Shown here one piece after another: positions 14,725-21,470 of a stretch of 21,470 nucleotides of DNA. Every line of letters starts with the position of its first letter. Positions within the stretch are counted from its first letter, which is position 1. The position numbers and the translations under genes were made by a program. The notes under the pieces were generated by a model. It ran no database searches, was not told the DNA's origin, and saw nothing but the letters and a program-made list of their open reading frames with translations. Origin of the DNA: JBEIUO01 sp964549785 (GTDB taxonomy: Bacteria; Planctomycetota; Phycisphaerae; Phycisphaerales; UBA1924); contig CAZJXA010000032.1 of the NCBI GenBank assembly GCA_964549785.1, positions 1 through 21,470 of the forward strand, in the 5' to 3' direction.

Positions 14725-15192
14725 TCAACCCTCGTCGCCGCCTTCCATGTCGCCCAAGCGGCGGAAGCAGGCTTCATAACCGCGCAAAATCAGGCCTATC
14801 GCGGCGACGGAAGAACCGGGGGGGACAGGGGAGCGGAAGGTGAAGAGTTTGTCGTCGTCGCGGAAGTGGTCGACTTTGAGCCGCGTGACGGGGGAATCGA
14901 GATCGATCAGTTCTTCTTCGAGAAGGTCTTCGAGTTTGTCACCCGAGATGACCAATTGCTGCTCGATCGATTGACTGAGCCAGCGATCGGAAGTGACTAA
15001 GGAAACGAAACGGCCATCGGGATGATCGAGCAGGCGATAAAACGCAGACTCGCGGGTAGCGGGCGCCTGCAGACCTCGAACGTGAGGACCGATGGGCTCG
15101 CCAAACTGGCCGGAATCGGTGAGCGCGCGGGTGATCGCCTCAAGGTCGGAGGGCGAAAGCGGGGACGGTTTTGACCCTGGTGAAACGTCCAT
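14725..15192 (-). CDS. Hypothetical protein, 155 residues
   Basis: I do not recognise the family. From the ATG at 15192 the protein has 155 residues; a TTG at 15207 would add five. It is soluble, with no signal peptide or membrane segment, and has alternating alpha and beta patterns: RESAFYRLLDHPDGRFVSLV, then WLSQSIEQQL, a Glu/Leu-rich acidic helix LEDLLEEELIDL, and FRSPVPPGSSVAAIGLILRG near the end. Codon usage and GC are like those of the neighbours, and the long run without stops supports a real gene. It is followed by the glycosyltransferase gene on the same strand after a 126-bp gap, so a shared transcript is possible. No strong ribosome site precedes either start. Confidence 0.6.
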   Translation of the reverse strand: MDVSPGSKPSPLSPSDLEAITRALTDSGQFGEPIGPHVRGLQAPATRESAFYRLLDHPDGRFVSLVTSDRWLSQSIEQQLVISGDKLEDLLEEELIDLDSPVTRLKVDHFRDDDKLFTFRSPVPPGSSVAAIGLILRGYEACFRRLGDMEGGDEG

Positions 15193-15343
15193 CGGGGGGA
15201 AGGCCAACGTACTGTAAAAACTACACTTAGGCCGAAAATACGGGTGGGTGCATCCGCACCGCTCTCACAGCCTCGGGTGGAGAGCATCATAGCAAAGCAA
15301 AACTGGTTTTCGGTCCTCGGAGGAAGCGAATCGGGGCGAAAAG

Positions 15344-15372
15344 GTGACCGATTGTGGCAAGGCGCGTACACT
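15344..15372 (+). promoter_or_regulatory. Candidate sigma-70-type promoter of tRNA-Leu
   Basis: GTGACC at 15344-15349 (like TTGACA) and TACACT at 15367-15372 (like TATAAT) are separated by 17 bases, with the tRNA starting 38 bases after the -10 box. Each box has four of six consensus bases. Plausible by position, not proven. Confidence 0.35.
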
Positions 15373-15409
15373 TGCGGCCCGGCGCGGCTCTCACAGGCGT
15401 CGGCCACCG

Positions 15410-15493
15410 GCCCAGGTGGCGAAATTGGCAGACGCACTACCTTGAGGTGGTAGCGCCCGAAAGGGCATGGAGGTTCAAGTCCTCTCCTGGGCA
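15410..15493 (+). tRNA. tRNA-Leu (anticodon GAG)
   Basis: The 84-base gene folds as a class II tRNA. The acceptor stem GCCCAGG (15410-15416) pairs with CCTGGGC (15486-15492), with discriminator A at 15493. The D arm has GCG/CGC around AAATTGGCAGA. The anticodon stem CTACC/GGTAG holds the loop TTGAGGT, giving anticodon GAG (reads CUC/CUU). The long variable arm has stem GCCC/GGGC with a GAAA loop, typical of leucine. The T arm is GGAGG-TTCAAGT-CCTCT. The 3' CCA is not encoded. A T-rich TTTTCTT follows at once and may end transcription. Confidence 0.96.
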
Positions 15494-15715
15494 TTTTCTT
15501 ATGTCATCGGCGACGGAGGTGGGCAGACCAGGCGCGGGGGGCGCGTCGAAGGATTGCTGAATCACTTTTCTGTAGCAGGAGCGAGTGGCCACGGGTCGAT
15601 TGCGACAAGGGGCCAGGTACAGCCCGCTACGGTCGTGATTCCGATGGTGCTGGGTACAACAATTACGCGTTAATCCGTCGTCGTCGATCTTTCGGCCCGT
15701 GACGTCCGTCGCGGA
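15494..15715. other. Intergenic stretch after the tRNA
   Basis: The 222 bases between tRNA-Leu and the HAD gene begin with TTTTCTT. Otherwise I see no open frame with gene-like character, no convincing hairpin and no second tRNA. It probably holds the promoter of the HAD gene, but I could not identify boxes. Together with the tRNA and the 202 bases before it, this is the longest stretch without a protein gene. Confidence 0.5.
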
Positions 15716-16483
15716 ATGATCCGAGTACCCTCCGAAATGCGAACTTTCGACGCCGTCATCAGTGACATCGACGGCTGCCTCGGACCCGAATCTTCTGAGC
15801 CCGTTGATGCCCACGCGCTGGCCGCACTCGCCGACTACAACCGCCTCGCCGCGACCGCGGGCGACCGACCCATGGTCACGGTCTGCTCGGGCCGTCCCCA
15901 GCCCTATTGCGAGTGTCTCTGCCGCGTGATCGCGAACACTCGGTTGCCCTGCATCTGCGAGAACGGTGTCTGGCTCTACGACCCTCGGAATAACCAGTAC
16001 CTGCGCGATCCGGCGATTCTCCCCGAGCATCTGCGGGCGGTCGCTGATGCCGCACGCTACATCGATCGTGAGTACGGCTCGCAAGGCGTTGTGATGCAGC
16101 CGGGCAAGACCGCATCAATTTCGCTGTGGCACCCGGACACACCGCGGCTGAAGGCCATCATGCCTGCCCTCCGAACACAGTTTGAGTCGGAAGGATGGCC
16201 CTTCCGCGTGTCGGACACCGTGGCCTGGATTAACTGCGACCTCGCGCACGTCAGCAAGGCAACCGGCATCGCCCGCCTGCTCGAGCTTACAGGCCTCACC
16301 AAACCTCGCCTCGCCGGAATCGGCGACATGCCCGGAGACCTGGCCATCCGCCAGCACGTCGCCCGATTTGGCTGTCCCTCGAACGCCCACGCCGATATCA
16401 AAGCTGCGGCCGACGACATCGCCGCGAGTCCGGAAATCATCGGAGTGATGGAATTGCTGGAAACATGGCGCGGCAGTCGTTGA
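15716..16483 (+). CDS. HAD superfamily hydrolase, Cof/sucrose-phosphatase-like
   Basis: The 255-residue protein has all four HAD motifs. Motif I is DIDG (D17 and D19), followed by Cys instead of the common Thr. Motif II is VCSGR with S58. Motif III is K181 in HVSKATGIARLLE, and motif IV is GIGDMPGDLAI with D204 and D208. The large cap between motifs II and III (about residues 75-175) and the ending match type IIB phosphatases, which remove phosphate from sugar phosphates or similar metabolites; the substrate is not predictable. The annotated start is the ATG at 15716; a second ATG at 15737 starts directly before the conserved strand and is equally likely. Neither has a strong ribosome site. 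The gene runs convergently toward the M48 peptidase gene with a 24-bp gap. Confidence 0.88.
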   Translation: MIRVPSEMRTFDAVISDIDGCLGPESSEPVDAHALAALADYNRLAATAGDRPMVTVCSGRPQPYCECLCRVIANTRLPCICENGVWLYDPRNNQYLRDPAILPEHLRAVADAARYIDREYGSQGVVMQPGKTASISLWHPDTPRLKAIMPALRTQFESEGWPFRVSDTVAWINCDLAHVSKATGIARLLELTGLTKPRLAGIGDMPGDLAIRQHVARFGCPSNAHADIKAAADDIAASPEIIGVMELLETWRGSR

Positions 16484-16507
16484 ACGCCCCGCGAACGGTG
16501 ATGGAAG

Positions 16508-17440
16508 TTAACGCGGAGGCATCGGCGCTGCGGCGGCACACACCCCGCACCACGTCCGGGCGTCGGCGAACGCAAAGGCCCGCCCGTGCAACGGGCGCGG
16601 CTCCATCGCCAGTTTCGACAGAAAGCGCTGTCGATATTCACTGGTCTTCTGCGCTCGACCCGCCGAGCCCGCGTACGTCTGCTGCATCAACTCATTCACA
16701 CGCTCGATGCGGGCCTGCGGGTGCGGGTGCGTGGAGAAGAAATCGCTCCCGCCCTCTCCGCCGCTCGCCTCCAGCAGCACCCGCATGACGTCGCCCTGGG
16801 CCGCCGGGTTGTAACCGACGCGGTCGATGTACCGCATGCCCAGTTCATCCGCTTCCAATTCCTGCTTTCGGCTGTACGACATCAGGGCGATCTGCACCGT
16901 CTGGCCGCTGAGCTGGGCCAATGTGCCGCCCGAATCTCCTAAAACCAGCCCCGCCACGCCGAGTCCTAACGATGCTCCCGTCTCACGCGCGATCTTGTCG
17001 TTGATATGCCGGGCCGTGACGTGCCCCACCTCGTGGCCCAGCACACCCGCTAATTGATCCTCGCTCGTCAACTTCTCGGCCAAGCCGCGCGACATGAACA
17101 CTTTCCCACCCGGCAACGCATACGCGTTGATCACGTCAGAATTCAGCAACGTGAACTCCCACGGAAGGGTCGGGTTGTCCCCCTCCGTGACGGCCGCCAA
17201 CTTCGACCCGATCTCGACGACATACGCCCGGACATCCGGGTTGCCGACTTCGCCGCCCTCCTGCTGAATCAGCTCCGCCTTGGCCTGAGTCCCGAGTGCG
17301 ATTTCGTCTTCCCGTGAAAGCGCGTTGAACTGGCTACGACCGGTGGTCGCGTTTGTGCTGCAACCCGCCAATCCCGCCCCGACCACGGCCCCCATTGACA
17401 TCGCGACAATCTGAGCCACTTTTCTGATGCTTAAGTTCAT
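16508..17440 (-). CDS. M48 family metallopeptidase lipoprotein (BepA/LoiP-like)
   Basis: The N-terminal hydrophobic segment ends in lipobox LAGC (residues 24-27), so the mature protein is a lipoprotein facing the periplasm. The zinc site HEVGH is at 136-140, and the third ligand is E196 in QELEADELGMRYI. INAYALPGGKVFMSRGL (104-120) precedes the site, as in all M48 enzymes, and STHPHPQARIERVNEL follows. Such enzymes degrade or refold misassembled envelope proteins. After about residue 272 the chain ends in a tail rich in Arg, Ala and Pro (MEPRPLHGRAFAFADARTW) that I do not recognise from the family. The gene overlaps no neighbour and is divergent from ubiE (131-bp gap). No strong ribosome site precedes the ATG. 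Confidence 0.92.
   Translation of the reverse strand: MNLSIRKVAQIVAMSMGAVVGAGLAGCSTNATTGRSQFNALSREDEIALGTQAKAELIQQEGGEVGNPDVRAYVVEIGSKLAAVTEGDNPTLPWEFTLLNSDVINAYALPGGKVFMSRGLAEKLTSEDQLAGVLGHEVGHVTARHINDKIARETGASLGLGVAGLVLGDSGGTLAQLSGQTVQIALMSYSRKQELEADELGMRYIDRVGYNPAAQGDVMRVLLEASGGEGGSDFFSTHPHPQARIERVNELMQQTYAGSAGRAQKTSEYRQRFLSKLAMEPRPLHGRAFAFADARTWCGVCAAAAPMPPR
16581..16597. repeat. 7-bp hairpin inside the 3' end of the M48 gene
   Basis: CGCCCGT (16581-16587) and ACGGGCG (16591-16597) pair perfectly around GCA. The hairpin lies in the coding tail of the M48 gene about 75 bases before its stop codon, and on the minus strand it is followed within a few bases by CTTT. It looks like a terminator stem but sits within the reading frame. 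Confidence 0.35.
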
Positions 17441-17571
17441 GCTCTATTGTGCCAACCCGCCATCCTGAAATCCTCCGACGACCATGAATCCTCGCTCATT
17501 CGTGAACGACCGTCGCCGGCGTCTTCTCGGAATTCCCCGCCCGCGTCCGCTCTTTCCTATTCTTTCGCCTC

Positions 17572-18351
17572 ATGCCCGCCGAGTCCGAGCCGCCACCTCC
17601 GTTTTCTTGGGCCGACGACGAACTCGACAACCCCCACCTCAATGCCAACAAGGCCGGCAAGGTTCGGGGGATGTTCACTTCGATTGCGCCCGCCTACGAC
17701 CTCAACAATCGCCTCCACTCCTTATGGATGGACCAATACTGGCGCCGAGTCGCAGTGCGCGAGGCCGCCGTTCAACCCGGCGATACGGTCGCCGATTTAG
17801 CCTGCGGCACCGGCGACCTCACTATGGCCTTCGCCCGCTCGCCGAGTTCGAAGGTTATCGGTCTCGACTACACCGCCGCCATGCTCGATGTTGCCCGTCA
17901 CAAGGTCTCGGCCTTGCCGCCGTCCTCTCGCGCCAAGGTGTCGTACGTCGAAGGCGATGCGCATCATCTGCCGCTTGAGGACGCTTCAGTCGACGTGGTT
18001 TCGATCGCGTTCGGCATTCGTAACGTTGCCGATCCCGCCCGCGTCGCCTCCGAATGCGCTCGGATTCTCCGCCCAAGCGGCAGAATCGTCATCTTGGAGT
18101 TTTGCACCCCTCGAAACCCCTGTGTCCGCTGGCTAAACAGCGTCTACTGCGGGCTTGTTATGCCCCGCACAGCGACCTGGATCAGCGGCGACAAGTCTGG
18201 TGCTTACAAGTACTTACCATCGTCTGTGAGCACCTTTATGGATCCTCCGAAGATGGTCGGCCTCCTGCTCAGAAGCGGTTTCGAAGACGTCGGGAGTCGG
18301 ACACTCTTTCCGGGGATCTGCCAATGTTATCGGGGCACACGCGGCTCGTGA
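17572..18351 (+). CDS. ubiE: UbiE/MenG demethylmenaquinone methyltransferase
   Basis: The enzyme makes the last C-methylation in menaquinone (MenG) or ubiquinone (UbiE) synthesis, using S-adenosylmethionine in the cytoplasm. The 259-residue protein has the family signature GMFTSIAPAYDLNNRLHSLW (33-52), the SAM motif I DLACGTGD (75-82), GLDYTAAML (97-105), EGDAHHLPLEDASVDVVSIA (127-146) with FGIRNV (147-152), and the C-terminal AYKYLPSSV and GICQCYRG. In Planctomycetota the quinone is normally menaquinone, so MenG is the more likely role. A short Pro/Glu-rich leader (1-18) precedes the domain. The ATG at 17572 has no clear ribosome site, but it is the only reasonable start before the signature. 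It is the only recognisable quinone gene here. Confidence 0.93.
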   Translation: MPAESEPPPPFSWADDELDNPHLNANKAGKVRGMFTSIAPAYDLNNRLHSLWMDQYWRRVAVREAAVQPGDTVADLACGTGDLTMAFARSPSSKVIGLDYTAAMLDVARHKVSALPPSSRAKVSYVEGDAHHLPLEDASVDVVSIAFGIRNVADPARVASECARILRPSGRIVILEFCTPRNPCVRWLNSVYCGLVMPRTATWISGDKSGAYKYLPSSVSTFMDPPKMVGLLLRSGFEDVGSRTLFPGICQCYRGTRGS

Positions 18352-18602
18352 CGTCCCTTTCGACACCCGGTCAGGTGCAAAGTCAAGTGCTAGAACGGTT
18401 ATCGGGCCGCAAACGCCGCGAATGAGTGTTTTTTTAGCCACCGTCCATTGTTGTCAAACGTCGCCGCCGCCGTCGATACCAGTCGGCCGACGTTCCAACC
18501 GGGAGCATCGGCCGGGACCGCGGATCCGGACCTGAGCAACGACGAGACACGAGCGGCCCGGGTGGAATCCCCGCTGCCTCCACGCTTCCGGAGAACCCCC
18601 GA
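18352..18602. other. 251-base leader upstream of the B12-like gene
   Basis: This stretch separates ubiE from the B12-binding-like gene. It holds a run of seven T at about 18430-18436 without a good stem before it, and a GCCACCG string but no recognisable cobalamin riboswitch. A GGAG ribosome site at 18590-18593 lies at its end, 9 bases before the next ATG. The promoter of the next gene probably lies here but I cannot place it. Confidence 0.45.
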
Positions 18603-19325
18603 ATGAGACAGGAAGTTCAAGTCGATCGATTTCTTGAAACGTTGGTCAGCGGAGATCGGGATGCGGCCCGCGCCGTTGTCTCGGAGGCCCTTGCTCGGGC
18701 ATCCTCGCCCAAGACCGTGATCAATCAGTTGTTGTGGCCCGTTCATGAAGTGATCGAGAAACTTCACCGGGCCGATCAGATGGACCAGATGGCCTACCAC
18801 CTCAGTACCCGGCTCTTGCGGGTAATGGTCGATCAGGTCGCCGCGAAACTCGAACTTCCGGCCCTCAGAAGCCGCACGGTTTTCGCGGTCTGCGGGCCCA
18901 GTCAGGGCGAGGAACTGGCGGCCCAAATGGCCGTCGACCTTCTCGAATCGTCCGGATTTAGCGTTGCCTTCTCGGGGGGCGGCGTCCCGGGCGACGAGAT
19001 CATCGCCCAGGTTCAGGAACGCCAGCCGGACATCCTCCTAATGTTCGCCTCGGCCGCAAGCGACCTTCCCGAGATCCGGGCCATTGTCGACAGGCTCAAA
19101 GAGATCGGTGCCTGTCAGTCCACCCGAATCGTCGTGGGCGGGGGCGTGTTCAACCGTGCCGAAGGCCTCGCCGAGGAAATCGGCATTGAGTTTTCTGTCG
19201 CCAATCCGCTCGAACTCGTGGAAATGCTCGCCGACGAGCCTCTCCGGGCCGTTCCGCCCGTCCGCCAAGTCGCCGGCCGGCTCACGCTCGCCGCCGCGGC
19301 TCCTCGCAAGCGCAAGGCTGCCTGA
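18603..19325 (+). CDS. B12-binding-like regulatory protein lacking HTH and the cobalamin-ligating histidine
   Basis: The 240-residue protein has the layout of the sensory half of CarH-type regulators. A four-helix cap (about residues 5-85, VDRFLETLVSGDRDAARAVV, ending in AYHLSTRLLRVMVDQV) is followed by a Rossmann B12-binding-like fold (about 92-210: TVFAVCGPSQGEELAAQMAV, SGFSVAFSGGGVPGDEII, DILLMFASAA and RIVVGGGVF). The DNA-binding MerR part is absent. In CarH the cobalt ligand is His in the xxHELG motif; here the position reads E103 (QGEELAA). The Trp and Glu-x-x-His of the cap are also changed (KLHRAD, YHLST). It may sense another ligand, bind cobalamin base-off, or act by protein contacts. 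GGAG at 18590-18593 gives a 9-base spacing to the ATG. A very strong terminator ends the unit. Confidence 0.8.
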   Translation: MRQEVQVDRFLETLVSGDRDAARAVVSEALARASSPKTVINQLLWPVHEVIEKLHRADQMDQMAYHLSTRLLRVMVDQVAAKLELPALRSRTVFAVCGPSQGEELAAQMAVDLLESSGFSVAFSGGGVPGDEIIAQVQERQPDILLMFASAASDLPEIRAIVDRLKEIGACQSTRIVVGGGVFNRAEGLAEEIGIEFSVANPLELVEMLADEPLRAVPPVRQVAGRLTLAAAAPRKRKAA

Positions 19326-19354
19326 TCGCTGCTCGATTGATTCCCCCTCCTCCA

Positions 19355-19394
19355 AACCGTGCCGCCCTGAAATAACGGGCGGCACGGTTTTTTT
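19355..19394 (+). terminator. Strong rho-independent terminator
   Basis: A perfect 13-bp inverted repeat (19355-19367 with 19377-19389) around a 9-base loop is followed by T up to 19394, seven in all. It lies 30 bases past the stop of the B12-like gene and separates it from the ECF sigma gene. Confidence 0.95.
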
Positions 19395-19502
19395 ATTGGC
19401 ATCCTCTGGCTTTCCCGCAACCGCAACCCCGCGCGTCCAGTAAATCTTCAATAGCCTTCTCGCCCCCGTTAGAAACCCCCGCCCGTTCTGAAATGGTGAA
19501 TC

Positions 19503-20099
19503 ATGAACAAGAGCCAGGAACTCAGGCTGATCCGGAAAGCCGCGGCGGGCCATCGCGATTCCGCTGAGCAGCTGGTCCAAACCTTTCAAGGCTCCCTCTA
19601 CGGCTACATCCTGCGAATCTCCGGCCGTCCGGATGTCTCCGAGGACGTCGTCCAGGAGGCCTTCGTACGCGTCCTCACCAATCTCGACCGCTTCGATCCG
19701 CGCTTCCGCTTTTCAACTTGGCTGTTCACCATCGGGCGGCGCGTCTACTTCAACATGTGCGAAAAGAAGAAGCCGCTTTCCGACAGCGCCGGGCTTGAGA
19801 CGTGGCGTGATGTGTCCGACTCGGGCAACGGTCGGATCGATCGCGCGGACACCACAACCGCCTGCCGCGACGTTCTGCAGGCTGAGTTAATGCGCCTCCC
19901 AAGCGACCAGCGCGAGGTCGTGGTCCTGTTCCACCAGCACGAGTGGCCTATCGCCCTCATCGCCGAGCATACGGGGATGCCCGTTGGCACCGTCAAGAGC
20001 CATCTGCACCGAGCCCGGATCAAGTTGCGCGATGGGTTGACCCATCGCCCGGAACCCCTGGGCGTCGAGACCCTGAAGATGCAGGAGGTCGGGCGATGA
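19503..20099 (+). CDS. ECF (sigma-70 family group 4) sigma factor
   Basis: The 198-residue protein has region 2 at about residues 20-90 (DVSEDVVQEAFVRVLTNLDR, RFSTWLFTIGRRVYFNMCEK), which binds the -10 element and the core enzyme. Region 4 is at about 125-178 (LPSDQREVVVLFHQHEWPIA, EHTGMPVGTVKSHLHRARIK), with the helix-turn-helix that reads the -35 element. There is no region 3, as expected for ECF sigmas. The ATG at 19503 has only a weak GGTGA site 5 bases upstream. The stop codon overlaps the ATG of the next gene (ATGA), a classic sigma/anti-sigma coupling. I could not find a convincing self-regulated promoter in the 108 bases between the terminator and the start. The target genes are unknown. 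Confidence 0.93.
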   Translation: MNKSQELRLIRKAAAGHRDSAEQLVQTFQGSLYGYILRISGRPDVSEDVVQEAFVRVLTNLDRFDPRFRFSTWLFTIGRRVYFNMCEKKKPLSDSAGLETWRDVSDSGNGRIDRADTTTACRDVLQAELMRLPSDQREVVVLFHQHEWPIALIAEHTGMPVGTVKSHLHRARIKLRDGLTHRPEPLGVETLKMQEVGR

Positions 20100-21070
20100 A
20101 CACGGGTCCCCTCCGATCGGCGGGCGGCCGCTCCGGCCCCCGCAAAGCCGCGAAAGACGACGGGCAGGCACGCCGGCTACGCGAGCGTCTGGTGAACGAG
20201 TGCCTCGATTCAATCGTCGAAGGCGATGTCGGCATGGCGCGCGCCATGATCCGAGCTTCCGCCGAGGTCGCTCCCGGGGCCGACCGCGATGTCGCCGAGT
20301 TGCGACGCCTGCTCCGGCCCCTGGGCAAGGCACCCTGCGCTCCCGACCTCACATCCCGCATCCTCGCCGAAACCCAACACCGGCGGCCCTTCCTCTCGTG
20401 TTCGACCCGCCATCAGATCTCCGCTTGGCGAGTGGCCCTCGCCGCGAGCCTTCTCGGCTTGATCACCGGGGGATACCTGATCAGCGAACTCGGCAACCCA
20501 TCGGCGGACGATCGGCTCGCGGTCACCTCGCGCCCGTCCACGCTGGCGGCCGTCTCGCCCACCGTTTCGCTCGCCCCCGACCTGCTCATTCCCCACGATT
20601 CTCAGCGATCGAAACCCGATGTGTATCTCAGTTTTGCAAACGAGGCTTCGCTCGAATCGCCCTTCCGTCGGACCCACGATGTCTTTGTCGCCCAGTCGGT
20701 CGGGATTCCCTCGATCATGGAAAGCATTTCGGCACGCCCCGATCATCCGGCACTCGCCGGCCGTTCGCCCACCGCCGACGCTCGCGCTTCGGCGAACGTG
20801 ACCGAACTGGCAGCGGCTTCGCGCGGGCAGGCTTCCCTGCTGCTCGGTTCCCGCACCCCGAACGCCACGATCCTGCTGGGTTCGGGGGACGTCGGCTCGG
20901 CGTTTGCCCACTCGCGCCGTTCCCCGGAGGGCAGCACTCTCTTGGGCGGGTTCCGCGGCCTCGATGATGCGGCATTGACGCCGGACTTCTTGCGAGGAAC
21001 CGGAACTCACCAGAATCTCATGCAGCCTTGGATCAAACTCCGACCACCTGTTCGCTCCAGGCCCTGGTAG
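20096..21070 (+). CDS. Anti-sigma-like membrane protein coupled to the ECF sigma factor
   Basis: The 324-residue protein has a cytoplasmic N-terminus (1-109) and one transmembrane helix (about 110-130, WRVALAASLLGLITGGYLIS). The exported part is Ala/Ser/Pro-rich (131-324). The N-terminal half has a helix ECLDSIVEGDVGMARAMIRA, the LRRLLRPLG stretch and PCAPDLTSRILAE, a pattern seen before the membrane helix of many anti-sigma factors. No HxxxCxxC zinc motif is visible. Near the C-terminus LLGS recurs at 249-252, 260-263 and as LLGG at 282-285. The ATG overlaps the sigma stop by 4 bases, and AGGAGG (20083-20088) gives a 7-base spacing. Coupling and topology support a membrane anti-sigma role. 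The name is inferred from layout, because no diagnostic anti-sigma domain is certain. Confidence 0.75.
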   Translation: MNTGPLRSAGGRSGPRKAAKDDGQARRLRERLVNECLDSIVEGDVGMARAMIRASAEVAPGADRDVAELRRLLRPLGKAPCAPDLTSRILAETQHRRPFLSCSTRHQISAWRVALAASLLGLITGGYLISELGNPSADDRLAVTSRPSTLAAVSPTVSLAPDLLIPHDSQRSKPDVYLSFANEASLESPFRRTHDVFVAQSVGIPSIMESISARPDHPALAGRSPTADARASANVTELAAASRGQASLLLGSRTPNATILLGSGDVGSAFAHSRRSPEGSTLLGGFRGLDDAALTPDFLRGTGTHQNLMQPWIKLRPPVRSRPW

Positions 21071-21099
21071 CGCAAAGCCCTGATAGTCCCTAGCCCCGA

Positions 21100-21470
21100 T
21101 TACCGTCTCCGCCTCCGCGCGAAACCAGCGGCAGCCACTACGCCCGCTATCGCGACCGAACCGGGCCCCGGTACCACGGAATAGGTGACCCGCACGTTGT
21201 CGAGCCCCCACGATTCATCATCAAGACTTTGGAGCCCGTGGTCCATCCACCGCAGCGTGATGTCGCCGCTCTCGTACGCGAAATTCGCGGAAATATCCCG
21301 GTAGATCGAATCGTTGTAGCGGTTCCACGCCAGAGGCACCGGCCCCACCGCGGGAACCCCGGCGAACGTCTGCGTTACACCGGGCTGGTTCGCGAACGTC
21401 TCGCTGAAAATCGGAACGTTCTGTGCAAAGAGCGAGAAGCGATCTTCACCCCACCCACCCGCATCGTTCC
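21100..21470 (-). CDS. Exported protein with PEP-CTERM-like sorting tail, C-terminal part
   Basis: The frame is open on the minus strand to the right edge of the window, so the N-terminus is outside. The GTG at 21348 is internal. The visible part of about 122 residues is a beta-rich domain with SLFAQNVPIFSETFANQPGV, LAWNRYNDSIYRDISANF and SWGLDNVRVTYSVV, the last like the final strand of a jelly-roll domain. It then has VPGPGSVAIAGVVAAAGF and an Arg cluster as the end. This is the Phycisphaerae form of the PEP-CTERM surface-sorting signal: Pro-x-Pro, hydrophobic helix, Arg-rich end. The same tail type occurs on the protease at the left edge. The cargo function is unknown. It converges on the anti-sigma-like gene with a 29-bp gap. 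Confidence 0.85.
   Translation of the reverse strand, partial: NDAGGWGEDRFSLFAQNVPIFSETFANQPGVTQTFAGVPAVGPVPLAWNRYNDSIYRDISANFAYESGDITLRWMDHGLQSLDDESWGLDNVRVTYSVVPGPGSVAIAGVVAAAGFARRRRR

Noticed and set aside
15208..15409. Repeated CTCTCACAG strings (about 15262 and 15389) before the tRNA
   Set aside because: Only two short copies with different flanks; no array or element structure.
18352..18602. Possible cobalamin riboswitch before the B12-like gene
   Set aside because: Only a GCCACCG string is present; the conserved B12 box and paired arms are not visible.
20210..21211. 333-codon minus-strand open frame opposite the anti-sigma-like gene
   Set aside because: The plus-strand gene has a strong ribosome site, ATGA coupling and a TM helix; the minus frame is Arg/Gly-rich shadow and would also overlap the sorting-tail gene.

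Overview
The window looks like chromosomal DNA of a Planctomycetota bacterium, most likely of the class Phycisphaerae. It is GC-rich and densely packed, with short transcription units on both strands. Proteins at both edges end in a short Pro-x-Pro, a hydrophobic helix and an Arg cluster, a sorting-type tail common in Phycisphaerae. HDOD, SpoIIE-type phosphatase, ECF sigma and exported TPR-peptidase genes fit the same group. The placement is inferred from gene style only; no rRNA is present. I see no CRISPR array, phage, transposase or plasmid gene.

Layout: (1) 1-1373, C-terminal part of a secreted subtilisin-like protease, followed by two terminator-type hairpins. (2) 1566-5424, minus strand: clpS, neuB, neuC (nonulosonic acid synthesis) and, after a 108-bp gap, an HDOD signalling protein. 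(3) 5475-9709, plus strand: ruvX, a LolA-like exported protein and a large exported TPR/gluzincin peptidase. (4) 9793-13097: a pterin carbinolamine dehydratase on the minus strand, then gluQRS, a DUF192 lipoprotein and an RsbU-like PP2C phosphatase on the plus strand. (5) 13114-15192, minus strand: a GT-B glycosyltransferase and an unrecognised small protein. (6) 15410-15493: tRNA-Leu(GAG). (7) 15716-18351: a HAD phosphatase, an M48 lipoprotein peptidase on the minus strand, and a UbiE/MenG methyltransferase. (8) 18603-21070: a degenerate B12-binding-like protein closed by a very strong terminator, then an ECF sigma factor translationally coupled to a one-TM anti-sigma-like protein. (9) 21100-21470, minus strand: the C-terminal part of a second sorting-tail protein.

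Common themes are cell-surface and envelope work (proteases, LolA-like carrier, sugar synthesis, glycosyltransferase, M48 quality control) and regulation (HDOD, PP2C phosphatase, ECF/anti-sigma, B12-like sensor). Housekeeping genes such as ruvX, ubiE, gluQRS and the tRNA are interspersed.

No clearly new multi-gene system is obvious. The most interesting items are a B12-like regulator that has lost its cobalamin-ligating histidine, an anti-sigma-like protein with a repeated LLGS motif, a GluQRS without zinc ligands, and a perfect Shine-Dalgarno sequence that points at a GTT codon.
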